This document shows, in pieces, positions 54,143-63,279 of a stretch of DNA of 64,000 bases. The stretch's first letter is position 1. Every line of letters starts with the position of its first letter. The notes under the pieces were generated by a model. It was not told the DNA's origin, made no database searches, and was given only the letters and a program-made list of their open reading frames with translations. Source of the stretch: Mycobacterium botniense (GTDB lineage: Bacteria; Actinomycetota; Actinomycetes; Mycobacteriales; Mycobacteriaceae); assembly GCF_010723305.1 (NCBI RefSeq), contig NZ_BLKW01000002.1, positions 1 to 64,000 of the forward strand. Direction: 5' to 3'. The translations under genes were made by a program, and so were the position numbers.

Positions 54143-54432
54143 TACGCCTCCAGCGCCGTGGCTATGTCATCCAGTTTGGTCGCTGCTGCCGCGTCTTGGG
54201 CGGCGTACACGGTGGCCGCAGCGGCGGTCTTGATTGCTGTGATCCGTATGCGTGCCGCGAATGCCTGCTCGGTTACAGCCGCACCGGCGTGTATCTCGTT
54301 GACAACTGCGGCGCTGGCCTGACTAGAGGCAGCCGGAACATCGGGTGCAGCACCTACTATGTCGCCTGCTACGTCGTGCCACCGGGCCGCTATGACCCGA
54401 AGGTCGTCCTCATTCACTCGCAGCGGCTTCAT
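54142..54432 (-). CDS. EspC-like / WXG100-superfamily small protein
   Basis: A 96-aa protein from ATG 54432 (MKPLRVNEDDLRVIAARWH). Two helices separated by a turn, Ala-rich, without Cys, the size of EspC/DUF2580 proteins. Its stop overlaps the next ATG by one base (TAATG), the usual coupling of type VII substrate pairs. No secretion apparatus is encoded nearby. Confidence 0.6.
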   Translation of the reverse strand: MKPLRVNEDDLRVIAARWHDVAGDIVGAAPDVPAASSQASAAVVNEIHAGAAVTEQAFAARIRITAIKTAAAATVYAAQDAAAATKLDDIATALEA

Positions 54433-54802
54433 GGCGGCAGTATAGAAGCGCTTCGCATTGTTCAGTAGTTGGTCGGACAGGTATGAGGCAGTCGTAATGA
54501 ACGCTGCCGGCCGCCACCGGGGCTTGCGGCGGCGGGGAGGGGCGCGGTCGATACGGGTGAGCCCGCGTCCGCGGGGCGGGGTTTGCGGCGGGCGTCGGGG
54601 ACTTGGGCAATCAGCCGACCAAACCACTGCTGCTTCTCAACCTCGCCGTGCGCTTCCACTGAAACCTCCGCAAAGCCTCGGTATTGCGACGACCGCTGGA
54701 ATCCGCCCATGCCGTTGACACTTGGTGCCCGCAAGCCCGCCGAGACCGTCGTCTTGAGGGCAGTGCGCTCCTTGTTCAGCTCTCTGACCAGCACTTTTCT
54801 AG
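54433..54802. other. Gap upstream of the ESX-type pair containing an IS30 scar
   Basis: No gene. The interval 54490-54600 is a GC-rich stretch without features, 54602-54708 is the IS30 fragment, and 54709-54802 leads to the tmRNA 3' end. The promoter of the ESX-type pair must lie here but is not recognisable. Confidence 0.4.
54602..54708 (-). mobile_element. IS30 left-end fragment
   Basis: Reads on the minus strand as GGGCGGATTCCAG, then a diverged copy of the leader and first codons of the IS30 transposase (VEKQQWFGRLIAQ). It corresponds to about 44495-44615 of the complete copy but differs at many positions, so it is an older relic. It ends about 95 bases from the tmRNA 3' end. Confidence 0.7.
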
Positions 54803-55167
54803 TGGAGCTGCCGGGAATCGAACCCGGGTCCTACGGCATACCCTCAAGGCTTCTCCGTGCGCAGTTCGCTATGCCCTTACTCGGATCTCCCGGTCACGCG
54901 AACAAGCCGGGACGGCGATCCCAGTCGCTGTTGGTGTCCCGATGAGTCCCGCGACCGAGCTCATCGGCGCAGCCCTCTAGCTGATGCCAGGGTCCGGGTC
55001 GAGGGCGGTCCCGGCCTGACAGACTAGCCGTCGCTTAGGCAGCGAGGGCGTAGTCGCGCTGTGTAGAAACGGCGCTTATTTGTTCGCAACGACGCTTACG
55101 GTGGTCTCTTGCCTGCACCGGCACGCTTCCCTTGATTCGATGCGCGAAGTCGAAACCTTTCAGCCCC
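54803..55167 (-). ncRNA. ssrA: Transfer-messenger RNA (tmRNA)
   Basis: A 365-base RNA. The ends form the alanine acceptor stem GGGGCTG/CAGCTCC with G3-U pair and discriminator A; CCA is not encoded. T-arm GGTTCGATTCC, and the 5' GGTTTCGACTTCG segment is conserved. The reading frame for the tag is at 55035-55073. With SmpB (56968-57519) it rescues stalled ribosomes and marks nascent chains for proteolysis. Confidence 0.97.
55035..55073 (-). other. tmRNA proteolysis tag reading frame
   Basis: Begins with a GCC resume codon after AACAAATAAGC and encodes AVSTQRDYALAA followed by TAA. The C-terminal YALAA is the degradation signal; the M. tuberculosis tag is ADSHQRDYALAA, so positions 2-4 differ. 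Confidence 0.93.
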
Positions 55168-55269
55168 TCGCATCCCCGCCGACTTTCGGCGGGCATATCA
55201 ATGGTACGCCGAAGGTCTCAACAGCGGGTCACCGCTGAAACATTCCCACCGGCGACCACCGGCGACCGG

Positions 55270-56124
55270 TCAGATCACGTAATTGAGGTGCTCGACGATG
55301 CGGGTGGCGACCTGGCGGTCGCCGCCGAGTGTGACGCCTTGCAGGCTTTGTGTGCGTCCGCCAACGAGCCGCGTGAATAACAGCCCGTCCAGGCTAATCG
55401 TCACGGTCGGCTGCTGACCGCCGAAGTCGTTGACCACCCGCCCGCGGCCATCGACGACGACGCAGATGGTGCGCGCCAGCGGCCCGGTCAGCTCGATGGC
55501 CACCCGGGATCCCTCAGGCGCCTGGCCGAGTTTGCCCACGACATAGCCCATGCTGGCCGCGACCTCGTCCAGGGCGAGGCCCGCCGCGGGGGTACGAAGA
55601 TCGTCGGCGGTCGGTGGCCGTCCCAGCGCGTCGCGGATGTCGTGTTCATGCATCCAGCAGTCGAAGGTCCGCACCCGCATGAACCGCCCGTAGCTGTCCG
55701 GGCCCGCGGGCGTCTGAGTCACGGCGTTCCAGTCGCGGTCGGACATGCCGGCCAGAAACGTGCGACGACCGGCGGTCACGGCCCGGAACCGGGCGAGCAG
55801 TTCGGCGCCCGGCTCGTCACGAAGATGGCGTACCCAGCGCTCGTTCATCGCGCCGACATCGTTGCGGACATGCTCAAGTGAGTGCACGTCGATGTCGGCG
55901 TCGGGTGCGGGAATCCCGGCCAGTGCCGACTCGGTGCCGATCAGGTGCGACACCACAGCGTGCACGTCCCATCCGGGCAGCGGGGTGGGCACCCGCCAGC
56001 CGGCTTCCGGCAGTCCGTCGAGCAACCGGCAGATCGCGTCCCAGGAAGCGAAGAGGCCCGAAAGCACCTCAGACTTGTCGAGTTCGGTGAGCGGGCGGGT
56101 CACCCGTCTGATCCTAGGCGGCAA
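55270..56124 (-). CDS. Mycothiol-dependent maleylpyruvate isomerase-family protein
   Basis: A 284-aa protein with the DinB-like N-terminal bundle (WDAICRLLDGLPEAGWRVP, LPGWDVHAVVSHLIGTE), the metal-binding histidines of this family (VSHLIG, then CWMHEHDIRDALG) and a C-terminal sterol-carrier-like domain (RTICVVVDGRGRVVNDFG). Homologous in size and place to Rv3099c. Likely acts on mycothiol adducts; substrate unknown. Confidence 0.8.
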   Translation of the reverse strand: MPPRIRRVTRPLTELDKSEVLSGLFASWDAICRLLDGLPEAGWRVPTPLPGWDVHAVVSHLIGTESALAGIPAPDADIDVHSLEHVRNDVGAMNERWVRHLRDEPGAELLARFRAVTAGRRTFLAGMSDRDWNAVTQTPAGPDSYGRFMRVRTFDCWMHEHDIRDALGRPPTADDLRTPAAGLALDEVAASMGYVVGKLGQAPEGSRVAIELTGPLARTICVVVDGRGRVVNDFGGQQPTVTISLDGLLFTRLVGGRTQSLQGVTLGGDRQVATRIVEHLNYVI

Positions 56125-56125
56125 G

Positions 56126-56947
56126 TCATCCGGCGATCATCGCGACCGACACCGCGGCTAACCCCATACCGACCGCCTGCCAGCGGGTGACCCGCTCGCG
56201 CAGCACGATGACGGCCAGCACCACCGTGGTCGCCGGATACAGCGAGATCAAGATGCTGGCCAACGACAACAGCCACTTCTGCAAGGCCAGCAGCATGGTG
56301 ACGTTGGCGCAGGTGTCCAGCAGCGCGACGACCACCGCCAGCCGCAACGGTGTACGTGGAGGCAGCTGCAAGTTGCCGCTGATTGCGGCCATCACGAAGA
56401 CCAGCACCGTGGCCGAGGTGCGCGCGAAAAACAGCGGCCAAAGGCGGGACTCCACGGGCGCTTGATGAAGCAGCACGAAATCGAGCCCGAACGCTACACC
56501 GGAGGCCGCCGTCAACCATGCCACTTTGGTGGTGAACCGGTGGGTCCGCACGTCGGCGTCGTCGGGCGACTCCCGGCCCACCAGGATCACGGCGACCATG
56601 GCTAACACCACGCCGACTGAGGCCACATCCCCGGGTCGCTCGCCCAACGCGACTCCTACCGCAACCGGGACGGCCGCATTCAGCACTGCCGCCAGCGGTG
56701 AGACCACCGAGATCGGGCCGGCGGCCATCGCTCCGTAAAACAACCACACGCCGAACGCCTGACTGACCCCATACAACGACCCCCAATAGACAGCGCCGGG
56801 ATGCACCGGGCCGCCCGCGGTCAGCGCCACCGCCCCCAGCAACACCGCCGCAACCGGATAGGAAACCAACATCACCCGCAGCGCGGCAGCGCGCCGCACT
56901 GCCATTCCCCCCACGAAATCACTGACGCCGAAGCTGACCGCCGACAA
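56126..56947 (-). CDS. EamA/DMT-family transporter
   Basis: A 273-aa protein with about ten hydrophobic helices in two EamA repeats (WGSLYGVSQAFGVWLFYGA, AAVLNAAVPVAVGVALGE; ILISLYPATTVVLAVIVLR). A metabolite exporter is likely; substrate unknown. It starts at TTG 56947 (upstream CTG is an alternative), just past the smpB stop at 56968. One base separates its stop from the 56124 start. Confidence 0.8.
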   Translation of the reverse strand: MSAVSFGVSDFVGGMAVRRAAALRVMLVSYPVAAVLLGAVALTAGGPVHPGAVYWGSLYGVSQAFGVWLFYGAMAAGPISVVSPLAAVLNAAVPVAVGVALGERPGDVASVGVVLAMVAVILVGRESPDDADVRTHRFTTKVAWLTAASGVAFGLDFVLLHQAPVESRLWPLFFARTSATVLVFVMAAISGNLQLPPRTPLRLAVVVALLDTCANVTMLLALQKWLLSLASILISLYPATTVVLAVIVLRERVTRWQAVGMGLAAVSVAMIAG

Positions 56948-56967
56948 CTGGGCGTACGCGGCACCGA

Positions 56968-57519
56968 TCAGCGCATGCCCCTGGTGCGCCGTCCCATCTC
57001 GCGCAGCACTTCCCGTTGGGCGTCACGGCGGGCGATGTCTTGCCGTTTGTCGTATGCCCGCTTACCGCGCGCCAGCGCAAGTTCCACTTTGACCCTTCCC
57101 CCGGAGAAGTACAGCGACAACGGCACGAGCGTGAGGTTAGCATCCCGGACCTTGCCGACGAGATGGTCGATCTGACGGCGGTGCAGCAACAGCTTCCGGT
57201 TGCGCCGGGGGTCATGGTTAGTCCAGCTGCCATGGTGATACTCCGGGATGTGCACGTTGCGCAGCCACACTTCACCGTCGTCGACGGTGGCAAACGCATC
57301 GGTCAGAGACGCTCGCCCCTCCCGCAGGCTTTTCACCTCGGTGCCCACCAGCACTACTCCGGCCTCGAATACCTCGATCACCGAAAAGTTGTGCCGGGCC
57401 TTGCGATTGGTGGCAATCACGTGCCGGCCGCCGGTCGCGCCGGCGCCCCGTTTCGATCGCCCGGCCCCTCCTCGCGCCGCTGTACGGCCGGAATCGTCGC
57501 GCCGCGGGTTTTTGGCCAC
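56968..57519 (-). CDS. smpB: SmpB, tmRNA-binding protein
   Basis: A 183-aa protein from ATG 57519. The OB-fold core begins at [19 protein letters not shown], with [18 protein letters not shown], then [19 protein letters not shown] and a C-terminal basic tail ([18 protein letters not shown]) that enters the decoding centre. The N-terminal about 30 residues are an Arg/Gly-rich extension, longer than in many SmpB proteins; a later start is possible. Works with the tmRNA encoded 1.8 kb away. Confidence 0.93.
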   Translation of the reverse strand: MAKNPRRDDSGRTAARGGAGRSKRGAGATGGRHVIATNRKARHNFSVIEVFEAGVVLVGTEVKSLREGRASLTDAFATVDDGEVWLRNVHIPEYHHGSWTNHDPRRNRKLLLHRRQIDHLVGKVRDANLTLVPLSLYFSGGRVKVELALARGKRAYDKRQDIARRDAQREVLREMGRRTRGMR

Positions 57520-57521
57520 AG

Positions 57522-58415
57522 CTACCGTCGCACGTACACACGCAGCGTGACGTATGCGGTGACACCGGCCATTGCCACCCCCACCAGCAGCAGGATCGGC
57601 GAAATATACAGGACGTCGGCGTAATCGATCCTGGCAATCAGATGCGCTTGGTAGAACTGGTTGAGCGCGTTGTCGAGGAATAGTGCCCGCACCACGATCA
57701 GCCCGATGACGGCGATGATGACGCCCACGGTCGCGGCCAGCATCGCTTCGACCAGAAATGGCAGCTGGGTGTACCAGCGGCTGGCGCCGACCAGCCGCAT
57801 GATGCCCACCTCGGTGCGGCGGGTATACGCGGCGACTTGAACCATGTTGGCGATCAACAGTATTGCCCCAATGGCTTGTACTAGCGCGACCGCGAACGCG
57901 GCATTGCTCAAGCCATCCAGCACAGCGAAAAGCCGGTCGATCAGATTTTTCTCGTTGAGGACGCTGAGCACTCCCGGCTGGCCCCGCATAGCGTCGTCGA
58001 ACTCCTTGTTCTGCTCGGGGTTTTCCAGCTTGATGATGAACGACGCGGGAAAGGAGTCCTTGCCGGCGACGTCCTTGAACTCGGGAAACTTGCGGATGGC
58101 GTCATCGTAGGCATTGTCGCGGTTGACGAAGCGCACCGATTTGACGTCGTTACGCGCCTCGATCTTCTCCCGTAGCGCCTTGCACGCCTGGCTGGTGCAC
58201 GTCGGGTCGTTAGCGGAGATGTCGTTGGTCAGAAAGACCTGCGACTCGACCCGGTCCAGGTAGATGCTGCGGGAGTGGTCGGCCAACCGGACCACCAGCA
58301 AACCACCGCCGAACAGACCGATCGAGATCGCCGTCGTCAGGATCATCGCGACGGTCATCGTGACATTGCGGCGCAGGCCCGTCAGGACCTCGTTGAACAG
58401 GAAACCGAAGCGCAC
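57522..58415 (-). CDS. ftsX: FtsX, cell-division ABC permease-like protein
   Basis: A 297-aa membrane protein from GTG 58415. An N-terminal TM, a large extracytoplasmic domain (residues about 45-165, with [19 protein letters not shown], which in mycobacteria recruits the RipC hydrolase) and three C-terminal TMs. [14 protein letters not shown] is the coupling helix contacting FtsE. Directly follows ftsE. Confidence 0.95.
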   Translation of the reverse strand: MRFGFLFNEVLTGLRRNVTMTVAMILTTAISIGLFGGGLLVVRLADHSRSIYLDRVESQVFLTNDISANDPTCTSQACKALREKIEARNDVKSVRFVNRDNAYDDAIRKFPEFKDVAGKDSFPASFIIKLENPEQNKEFDDAMRGQPGVLSVLNEKNLIDRLFAVLDGLSNAAFAVALVQAIGAILLIANMVQVAAYTRRTEVGIMRLVGASRWYTQLPFLVEAMLAATVGVIIAVIGLIVVRALFLDNALNQFYQAHLIARIDYADVLYISPILLLVGVAMAGVTAYVTLRVYVRR

Positions 58416-59105
58416 TTAGCGGTCCACCCCGTAAACGCCGCGCTGTTCGTCGCGGACCAGCCGGCCCAGTGACAGTTCGACCACACGCTGGCGCATGGAG
58501 TCGACGATGTGATGATCGTGGGTGGCCATCAACACGGTGGTGCCGGTGCGGTTGATTCGCTCCAGCAAATCCATGATGTCTTTGCTGGTTTCCGGGTCAA
58601 GGTTACCGGTCGGCTCATCGGCCAGCAGCACCAGCGGCCGGTTGACGAACGCCCGCGCGATCGCGACCCGCTGTTGTTCACCACCGGAAAGCTCATTGGG
58701 CAGCCGGTTGGCCTTCCCGGCCAGGCCAACCATGTCCAGCACATCGGGTACCACCCGGTTAATCACCTCGGTGCGCTTGCCGATCACCTCCAGTGCGAAA
58801 GCGACATTTTCGAACACCGTCTTTTTTTGCAGCAGCCGGAAATCCTGAAAAACACAGCCGATCACCTGACGCAATTTCGGGATGTGGCGGCCCGGCAGTG
58901 TGTTGACGTGAAACTTCGACACCCGGATATCGCCGCGTGTCGGTGACTCCTCGGCCAGCAGCAGTCTCATGAATGTCGACTTACCCGACCCGGACGGGCC
59001 GATCAGGAAAACGAACTCCCCCTTGTCGATCTTGACAGTGATATCGTCCAACGCCGGGCGCGCCGACGATTTGTACTGCTTGCTGACGTGGTCGAGGGTG
59101 ATCAT
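58416..59105 (-). CDS. ftsE: FtsE, cell-division ATPase
   Basis: A 229-aa ABC ATPase from ATG 59105. Walker [11 protein letters not shown]-loop VFQDFRLL, signature [14 protein letters not shown], Walker [13 protein letters not shown]-switch THDHHIV. It drives conformational change in FtsX to control peptidoglycan hydrolysis at the septum. Upstream in-frame readings to 59177 lack conserved sequence. Confidence 0.96.
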   Translation of the reverse strand: MITLDHVSKQYKSSARPALDDITVKIDKGEFVFLIGPSGSGKSTFMRLLLAEESPTRGDIRVSKFHVNTLPGRHIPKLRQVIGCVFQDFRLLQKKTVFENVAFALEVIGKRTEVINRVVPDVLDMVGLAGKANRLPNELSGGEQQRVAIARAFVNRPLVLLADEPTGNLDPETSKDIMDLLERINRTGTTVLMATHDHHIVDSMRQRVVELSLGRLVRDEQRGVYGVDR

Positions 59106-59251
59106 CACGGCTCGCCAGTGTAACCATGCGTGTCCCCGGGGCACGCCGACACCGCGTGCCGCGAACCGGCACAGCACACCGACACTGCGTGCCGCCAGAT
59201 GGTGCGAGCACGGGCGGTGCCGAGGAGGGATTCACGAAGAGCCCGATGACG

Positions 59252-59704
59252 TCACGGCGCCGGGCCGGGCCCGGGCGGTGCAGTGGTCGGAGGTGGCGGC
59301 GGGCCGAACGGCGGGGGGAGCATCAACGGCGGCGGAGCCGGCACCGGTGAGCTGGTCGAGGGCGTCGGCGACACCGTTGTGGGTGCAGTGGTAGTGGGCG
59401 TCGTGGTGGGTGTCGTAGCCGGCGCCGTCGTCACCGTGACCGTGACGGGTGGCTGCTGCAACCTGCTGCGCGGCACCCACGTGTAGTTGGGGTCGGGAAT
59501 GAAACCCGGTGGCACCACCTGGGTAGCCGGTGGTCGCGGGGGCCTTTCCGGCGAGGGGCGGTAACTGTCATAAAGCCACCACACCGCCAGGAACGCGACG
59601 ACCAACAGCACAGTTGAGGTGCGGACGTGGCCGCCGAACAGATACCCGGGCCAGCGTCGCGCGGCGTCGCTGGGCGGCTTCAGCCAGTTCAGAGTGAACC
59701 TCAC
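59252..59704 (-). CDS. Proline-rich single-pass membrane protein (Rv3103c-like)
   Basis: A 150-aa protein with one TM helix (TSTVLLVVAFLAVWWLYDS, residues about 28-46) and a Pro/Thr-rich outside region with repeated TTTPT and PPP units. The conserved short segment FIPDPNYTWVPRSRLQQ lies between. It sits between mscS and ftsE as in M. tuberculosis. Likely a cell-wall-spanning spacer; function unknown. Confidence 0.8.
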   Translation of the reverse strand: MRFTLNWLKPPSDAARRWPGYLFGGHVRTSTVLLVVAFLAVWWLYDSYRPSPERPPRPPATQVVPPGFIPDPNYTWVPRSRLQQPPVTVTVTTAPATTPTTTPTTTAPTTVSPTPSTSSPVPAPPPLMLPPPFGPPPPPTTAPPGPGPAP

Positions 59705-60675
59705 CGCGGCGGCCCCGGTCCCTGGGTTTCGTCCTCCGCGCCGCCGGCGGTGGCCGGGTGCACGATCGCCCCTACCGCCGGAGGAGCGTCGGCGGCAGTC
59801 ACGACGCCGGCGCGGGAGAGCGCATGGACCACCAGCGCCCGCAACCGCCGGCCCGCCTCGAACTGCTTGCCGGGCAGGGTGCGGGCCACCAGCTGCAAAT
59901 TCACGGTGTCAACCTCGATGCTTTCCACCCCCATGACCGTGGGCGCATCCAGCAACAGCGCGCCGAGCACCTCGTCGTCGCGGGCCCGTTCACACTCCTG
60001 GTGCAGCACCTCGTTCACCAGGTTGAGGTCGGCGCCGGTCGACACCGGGACGTCGACAACTGCGCGTGCCCAGTCCTTGGACAGATTGACCGATTTGACG
60101 ATCTGGCCGTTGGGCACGGTGAACACCTCGCCGTCCGGAGAGCGCAGCTTGGTCACCCGCAACGTCACGTTTTCGACGGTGCCGGCCGCATCGGTCGCAG
60201 ACCCCGCGATGGTGAGCTCGACCAAATCGCCGAACCCGTACTGTTTTTCAGCGATGATGAAAAAGCCTGCCAGCAAGTCTTTGACCAGCTGCTGAGCCCC
60301 GAAACCCAGTGCGGCGCCCAGCACGGTGGCGGGTGCGACCAGCCCACGCACGGGAATTTGCACAATATCGGTGATTTGCACGACGACCACGACCCCGATC
60401 AGCACGATCGACACCCAGGAGATCACCGCCGCCACCGCCTGGCGGTGCTTAGTGGCCTCCGAGCGCACTAACGCGTCGCTCTCGGTGAACCGCATGTCGA
60501 GTCGCCGGGTGATCTTTTGTGCGGCCCAGTTGACGAACCGCGCCGCCAGCACCGCCCCGATCAGCAGCAACATGATGTGCAGTCCTTTGGTGACGACCCA
60601 GTCCCGGACATCACCGCGCCAGATATCGTGCCAAGGCTGGGCGAAGGACACGAAAAGTTTTGGTTCAGTTGTCAT
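59701..60675 (-). CDS. MscS-family mechanosensitive channel
   Basis: A 324-aa protein. Three TMs, the pore helix with Gly/Ala packing ([19 protein letters not shown]), then the beta domain [32 protein letters not shown] and [13 protein letters not shown]. The acidic/Pro C-terminal tail is short. Opens under hypo-osmotic stress. Overlaps prfB by 11 bases and the proline-rich gene by ATGA. Confidence 0.92.
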   Translation of the reverse strand: MTTEPKLFVSFAQPWHDIWRGDVRDWVVTKGLHIMLLLIGAVLAARFVNWAAQKITRRLDMRFTESDALVRSEATKHRQAVAAVISWVSIVLIGVVVVVQITDIVQIPVRGLVAPATVLGAALGFGAQQLVKDLLAGFFIIAEKQYGFGDLVELTIAGSATDAAGTVENVTLRVTKLRSPDGEVFTVPNGQIVKSVNLSKDWARAVVDVPVSTGADLNLVNEVLHQECERARDDEVLGALLLDAPTVMGVESIEVDTVNLQLVARTLPGKQFEAGRRLRALVVHALSRAGVVTAADAPPAVGAIVHPATAGGAEDETQGPGPPR

Positions 60676-61771
60676 CTCGCCTGTTGCGCCAACGGATCCC
60701 GGCTTCCAGGAACCCGTCGATATCGCCGTCTAACACAGCCGCCGGGTTGCTCACTTCGTAGTCGGTACGCAGGTCTTTGACCATCTGATACGGGTGCAAA
60801 ACGTAGGAACGCATCTGGTTTCCCCATGAGCTGCCGCCCTCACCCTTCAATGCGTCCAGCTCCGCACGTTCTTCTAATCGTTTGCGTTCCAACAACCTTG
60901 CTTGCAGAACCCGCAACGCCGAGATCTTGTTCTGCAGCTGCGATTTTTCGTTTTGGCAGGTCACGACGATACCGGTGGGGATGTGTGTGAGCCGAACAGC
61001 CGAGTCCGTGGTGTTCACCGATTGGCCGCCGGGTCCGCTGGACCGGTAAACGTCGACACGGATGTCGCCCTCGGGGATATCGATATGGTCGGTGGTTTCC
61101 ACTACCGGCAGCACCTCAACCTCGGCGAACGACGTTTGGCGGCGGTGCTGGTTGTCGAACGGGCTGAGCCGCACCAGCCGGTGGGTGCCCTGTTCGACCG
61201 ACAACGTGCCGTAGGCGAAGGGGGCGTGCACAGCGAAGGTCGTGCTTTTGATGCCGGCCTCTTCGGCATAGGAGGTGTCCAGCACCTCCACCGGGTAGTT
61301 GTGCTTCTCGGCCCAGCGGATATACATCCGCATGAGCATCTCGGCCCAGTCGGCGGCGTCCACCCCGCCCGCACCGGAGCGGATGGTGACCAGCGCCTCG
61401 CGTTCGTCGTACTCGCCCGAGAGCAGCGTGCGCACCTCCAGCGCCTCGATGTCGGCGCGCAGCGACTTCAACTCGGCGTCGGCCTCGGCGAGCATGTCGG
61501 CGGCCCCCTCTTCGGCCGCGAGTTCGTAGAGCACCGGCAGGTCATCGAGGCGCCGGCGCAGCTCCTCGACACGGCGTAATTCACCCTGCCGATGCGAGAG
61601 CTCGCTCGTCACCTGCTGCGCGCGGGCCTGGTCGTCCCACAGGTGCGGATCGGATGCCTGGTGCTCGAGCTTTGCGATGTGCGCCCGCAAACCGTCGACA
61701 TCGAGCACCTTCTCCACGGTGGTGAGGGTGGAGTCAAGGGCGGCGATGTCGGCCTGGCGGTCGAGTTCCAC
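60665..61771 (-). CDS. prfB: Peptide chain release factor 2
   Basis: A 368-aa factor recognising UGA and UAA. The SPF tripeptide in [16 protein letters not shown] and the GGQ loop in [17 protein letters not shown] are present. The coiled N-terminal domain ([19 protein letters not shown]) is complete. There is no internal UGA frameshift as in E. coli prfB, as expected for mycobacteria. First gene of the leftward cluster; divergent from fprA. Confidence 0.97.
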   Translation of the reverse strand: MELDRQADIAALDSTLTTVEKVLDVDGLRAHIAKLEHQASDPHLWDDQARAQQVTSELSHRQGELRRVEELRRRLDDLPVLYELAAEEGAADMLAEADAELKSLRADIEALEVRTLLSGEYDEREALVTIRSGAGGVDAADWAEMLMRMYIRWAEKHNYPVEVLDTSYAEEAGIKSTTFAVHAPFAYGTLSVEQGTHRLVRLSPFDNQHRRQTSFAEVEVLPVVETTDHIDIPEGDIRVDVYRSSGPGGQSVNTTDSAVRLTHIPTGIVVTCQNEKSQLQNKISALRVLQARLLERKRLEERAELDALKGEGGSSWGNQMRSYVLHPYQMVKDLRTDYEVSNPAAVLDGDIDGFLEAGIRWRNRRDDN

Positions 61772-61911
61772 AGCTGCCCACGTTACCGGCGCCCCCTAAG
61801 CCGGGCGACGATGCGCCCGCGCGCCGGGGACTATTACGTTGGCTATTACGTTCCACTGTACCTTCCACTACGGTGCACTACGTTCCAACCGGACGACCAG
61901 AAAGCTCGCGT
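61772..61911. promoter_or_regulatory. Divergent prfB/fprA intergenic region
   Basis: 140 bases with an unusual direct repetition around 61832-61885 (GGCTATTACGTT, TTCCACT and TACGGTGCACTACGTTCC units). It should hold promoters for both genes; no canonical -35/-10 pair stands out. Confidence 0.4.
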
Positions 61912-63279
61912 ATGCGCCCCTACCACGTCGCGATCGTCGGCTCGGGTCCGGCGGGATTCTTCGCTGCGGCGTCGCTGCTGAAGGCCGCGGATACCACCGA
62001 CCAGTTCGAGGTCGCCGTCGACATGCTGGAGATGCTGCCCACGCCGTGGGGGCTGGTGCGCTCCGGGGTGGCACCGGATCACCCCAAGATCAAATCGATC
62101 AGCGCGCAATTCGAAAAGACCGCCGGCGATCCCCGCTTCCGCTTCTTCGGGAATGTGGTGGTCGGCGAGCATATCCAGCCCGCCGAACTCGCCGAGCGCT
62201 ACCATGCGGTGATCTACGCGGTCGGCGCGCAAACCAGCCGTATGCTGAACATTCCCGGTGAGGACCTGCCCGGCAGCGTGGCCGCGGTGGATTTCGTGGG
62301 CTGGTACAACGCGCACCCGCACTTCCGGCACGTGTCGCCGGACCTGTCCGGTGCCCGCGCAGTCGTCGTCGGCAACGGCAACGTCGCCCTCGACGTCGCG
62401 CGCATTCTGGTCACCGATCCCGACGTGCTCGCCCTGACCGATATCGCCGATCACGCGTTGGAGTCGCTGCGCCCGCGCGGTGTCGAAGAAGTGGTGATCA
62501 TCGGTCGGCGCGGGCCGTTACAAACCGCGTTCACCACGCTGGAGCTGCGCGAGCTGGCCGACCTCGACGGGGTCGACGTGGTGGTTGATCCGGCGCAGCT
62601 GGAGGGCATCAGCGACGAGGACGCGGCCGCGGTGGGCAAAACCTGTAAGCAGAACATCAAGGTGTTCCGTGACTATGCGGCCCGCCGGGCCCGCCCCGGG
62701 CACCGTCGCATCGTGTTCCGGTTCTTGACCTCCCCGATCGAGATCAAAGGCGACGGCAAGGTGGAGCGCATTGTGCTGGGCCGCAACGAGTTGGTCACCG
62801 ACGGCAGCGGACGGGTGGTGGCCCGGGACACCGGGGCGCGTGAGGAGCTGCCCACCCAGTTGGTGGTGCGCTCGGTCGGCTACCGCGGAGTACCGTTACC
62901 GGGGCTGCCGTTCGACGAGCGCAGCGGAACAATTCCCAACACCGCCGGCCGGGTGCAGGGCAGCCGCAACGAATACGTCGTCGGCTGGATCAAGCGCGGG
63001 CCGACGGGTGTCATCGGCACCAACAAAAAAGACTCACAAGACACCGTCGACACGCTGCTGGCCGACTTGGACGCCGCGCAAGACTCCGGGCCGGCGGATT
63101 TCCCGGACAACCATGCCGAGCAGCTCGCCGACTGGCTGGTCTCGCGCCAGCCAGAGCTCATCACCGATGCGCACTGGCAGGCCATCGACCGTTTCGAACG
63201 GGCGCTGGGCGAGCCACACGGGCGTCCCCGCGTCAAGCTGCCGACCGTCGACGAACTACTCCGAGTCGCGCACGGCTGA
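61912..63279 (+). CDS. fprA: NADPH-ferredoxin reductase FprA
   Basis: A 455-aa flavoprotein (M. tuberculosis FprA is 456). FAD dinucleotide motif VGSGPAGFFAAASLL, then PWGLVRSGVAPDHPKIK, the NADP motif VVVGNGNVALDVARIL, and C-terminal YVVGWIKRGPTGVIGTNKK. Transfers electrons from NADPH to ferredoxins for P450s and other acceptors. ATG 61912 is preferred because the upstream in-frame codons to 61873 are outside the conserved fold. Confidence 0.96.
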   Translation: MRPYHVAIVGSGPAGFFAAASLLKAADTTDQFEVAVDMLEMLPTPWGLVRSGVAPDHPKIKSISAQFEKTAGDPRFRFFGNVVVGEHIQPAELAERYHAVIYAVGAQTSRMLNIPGEDLPGSVAAVDFVGWYNAHPHFRHVSPDLSGARAVVVGNGNVALDVARILVTDPDVLALTDIADHALESLRPRGVEEVVIIGRRGPLQTAFTTLELRELADLDGVDVVVDPAQLEGISDEDAAAVGKTCKQNIKVFRDYAARRARPGHRRIVFRFLTSPIEIKGDGKVERIVLGRNELVTDGSGRVVARDTGAREELPTQLVVRSVGYRGVPLPGLPFDERSGTIPNTAGRVQGSRNEYVVGWIKRGPTGVIGTNKKDSQDTVDTLLADLDAAQDSGPADFPDNHAEQLADWLVSRQPELITDAHWQAIDRFERALGEPHGRPRVKLPTVDELLRVAHG

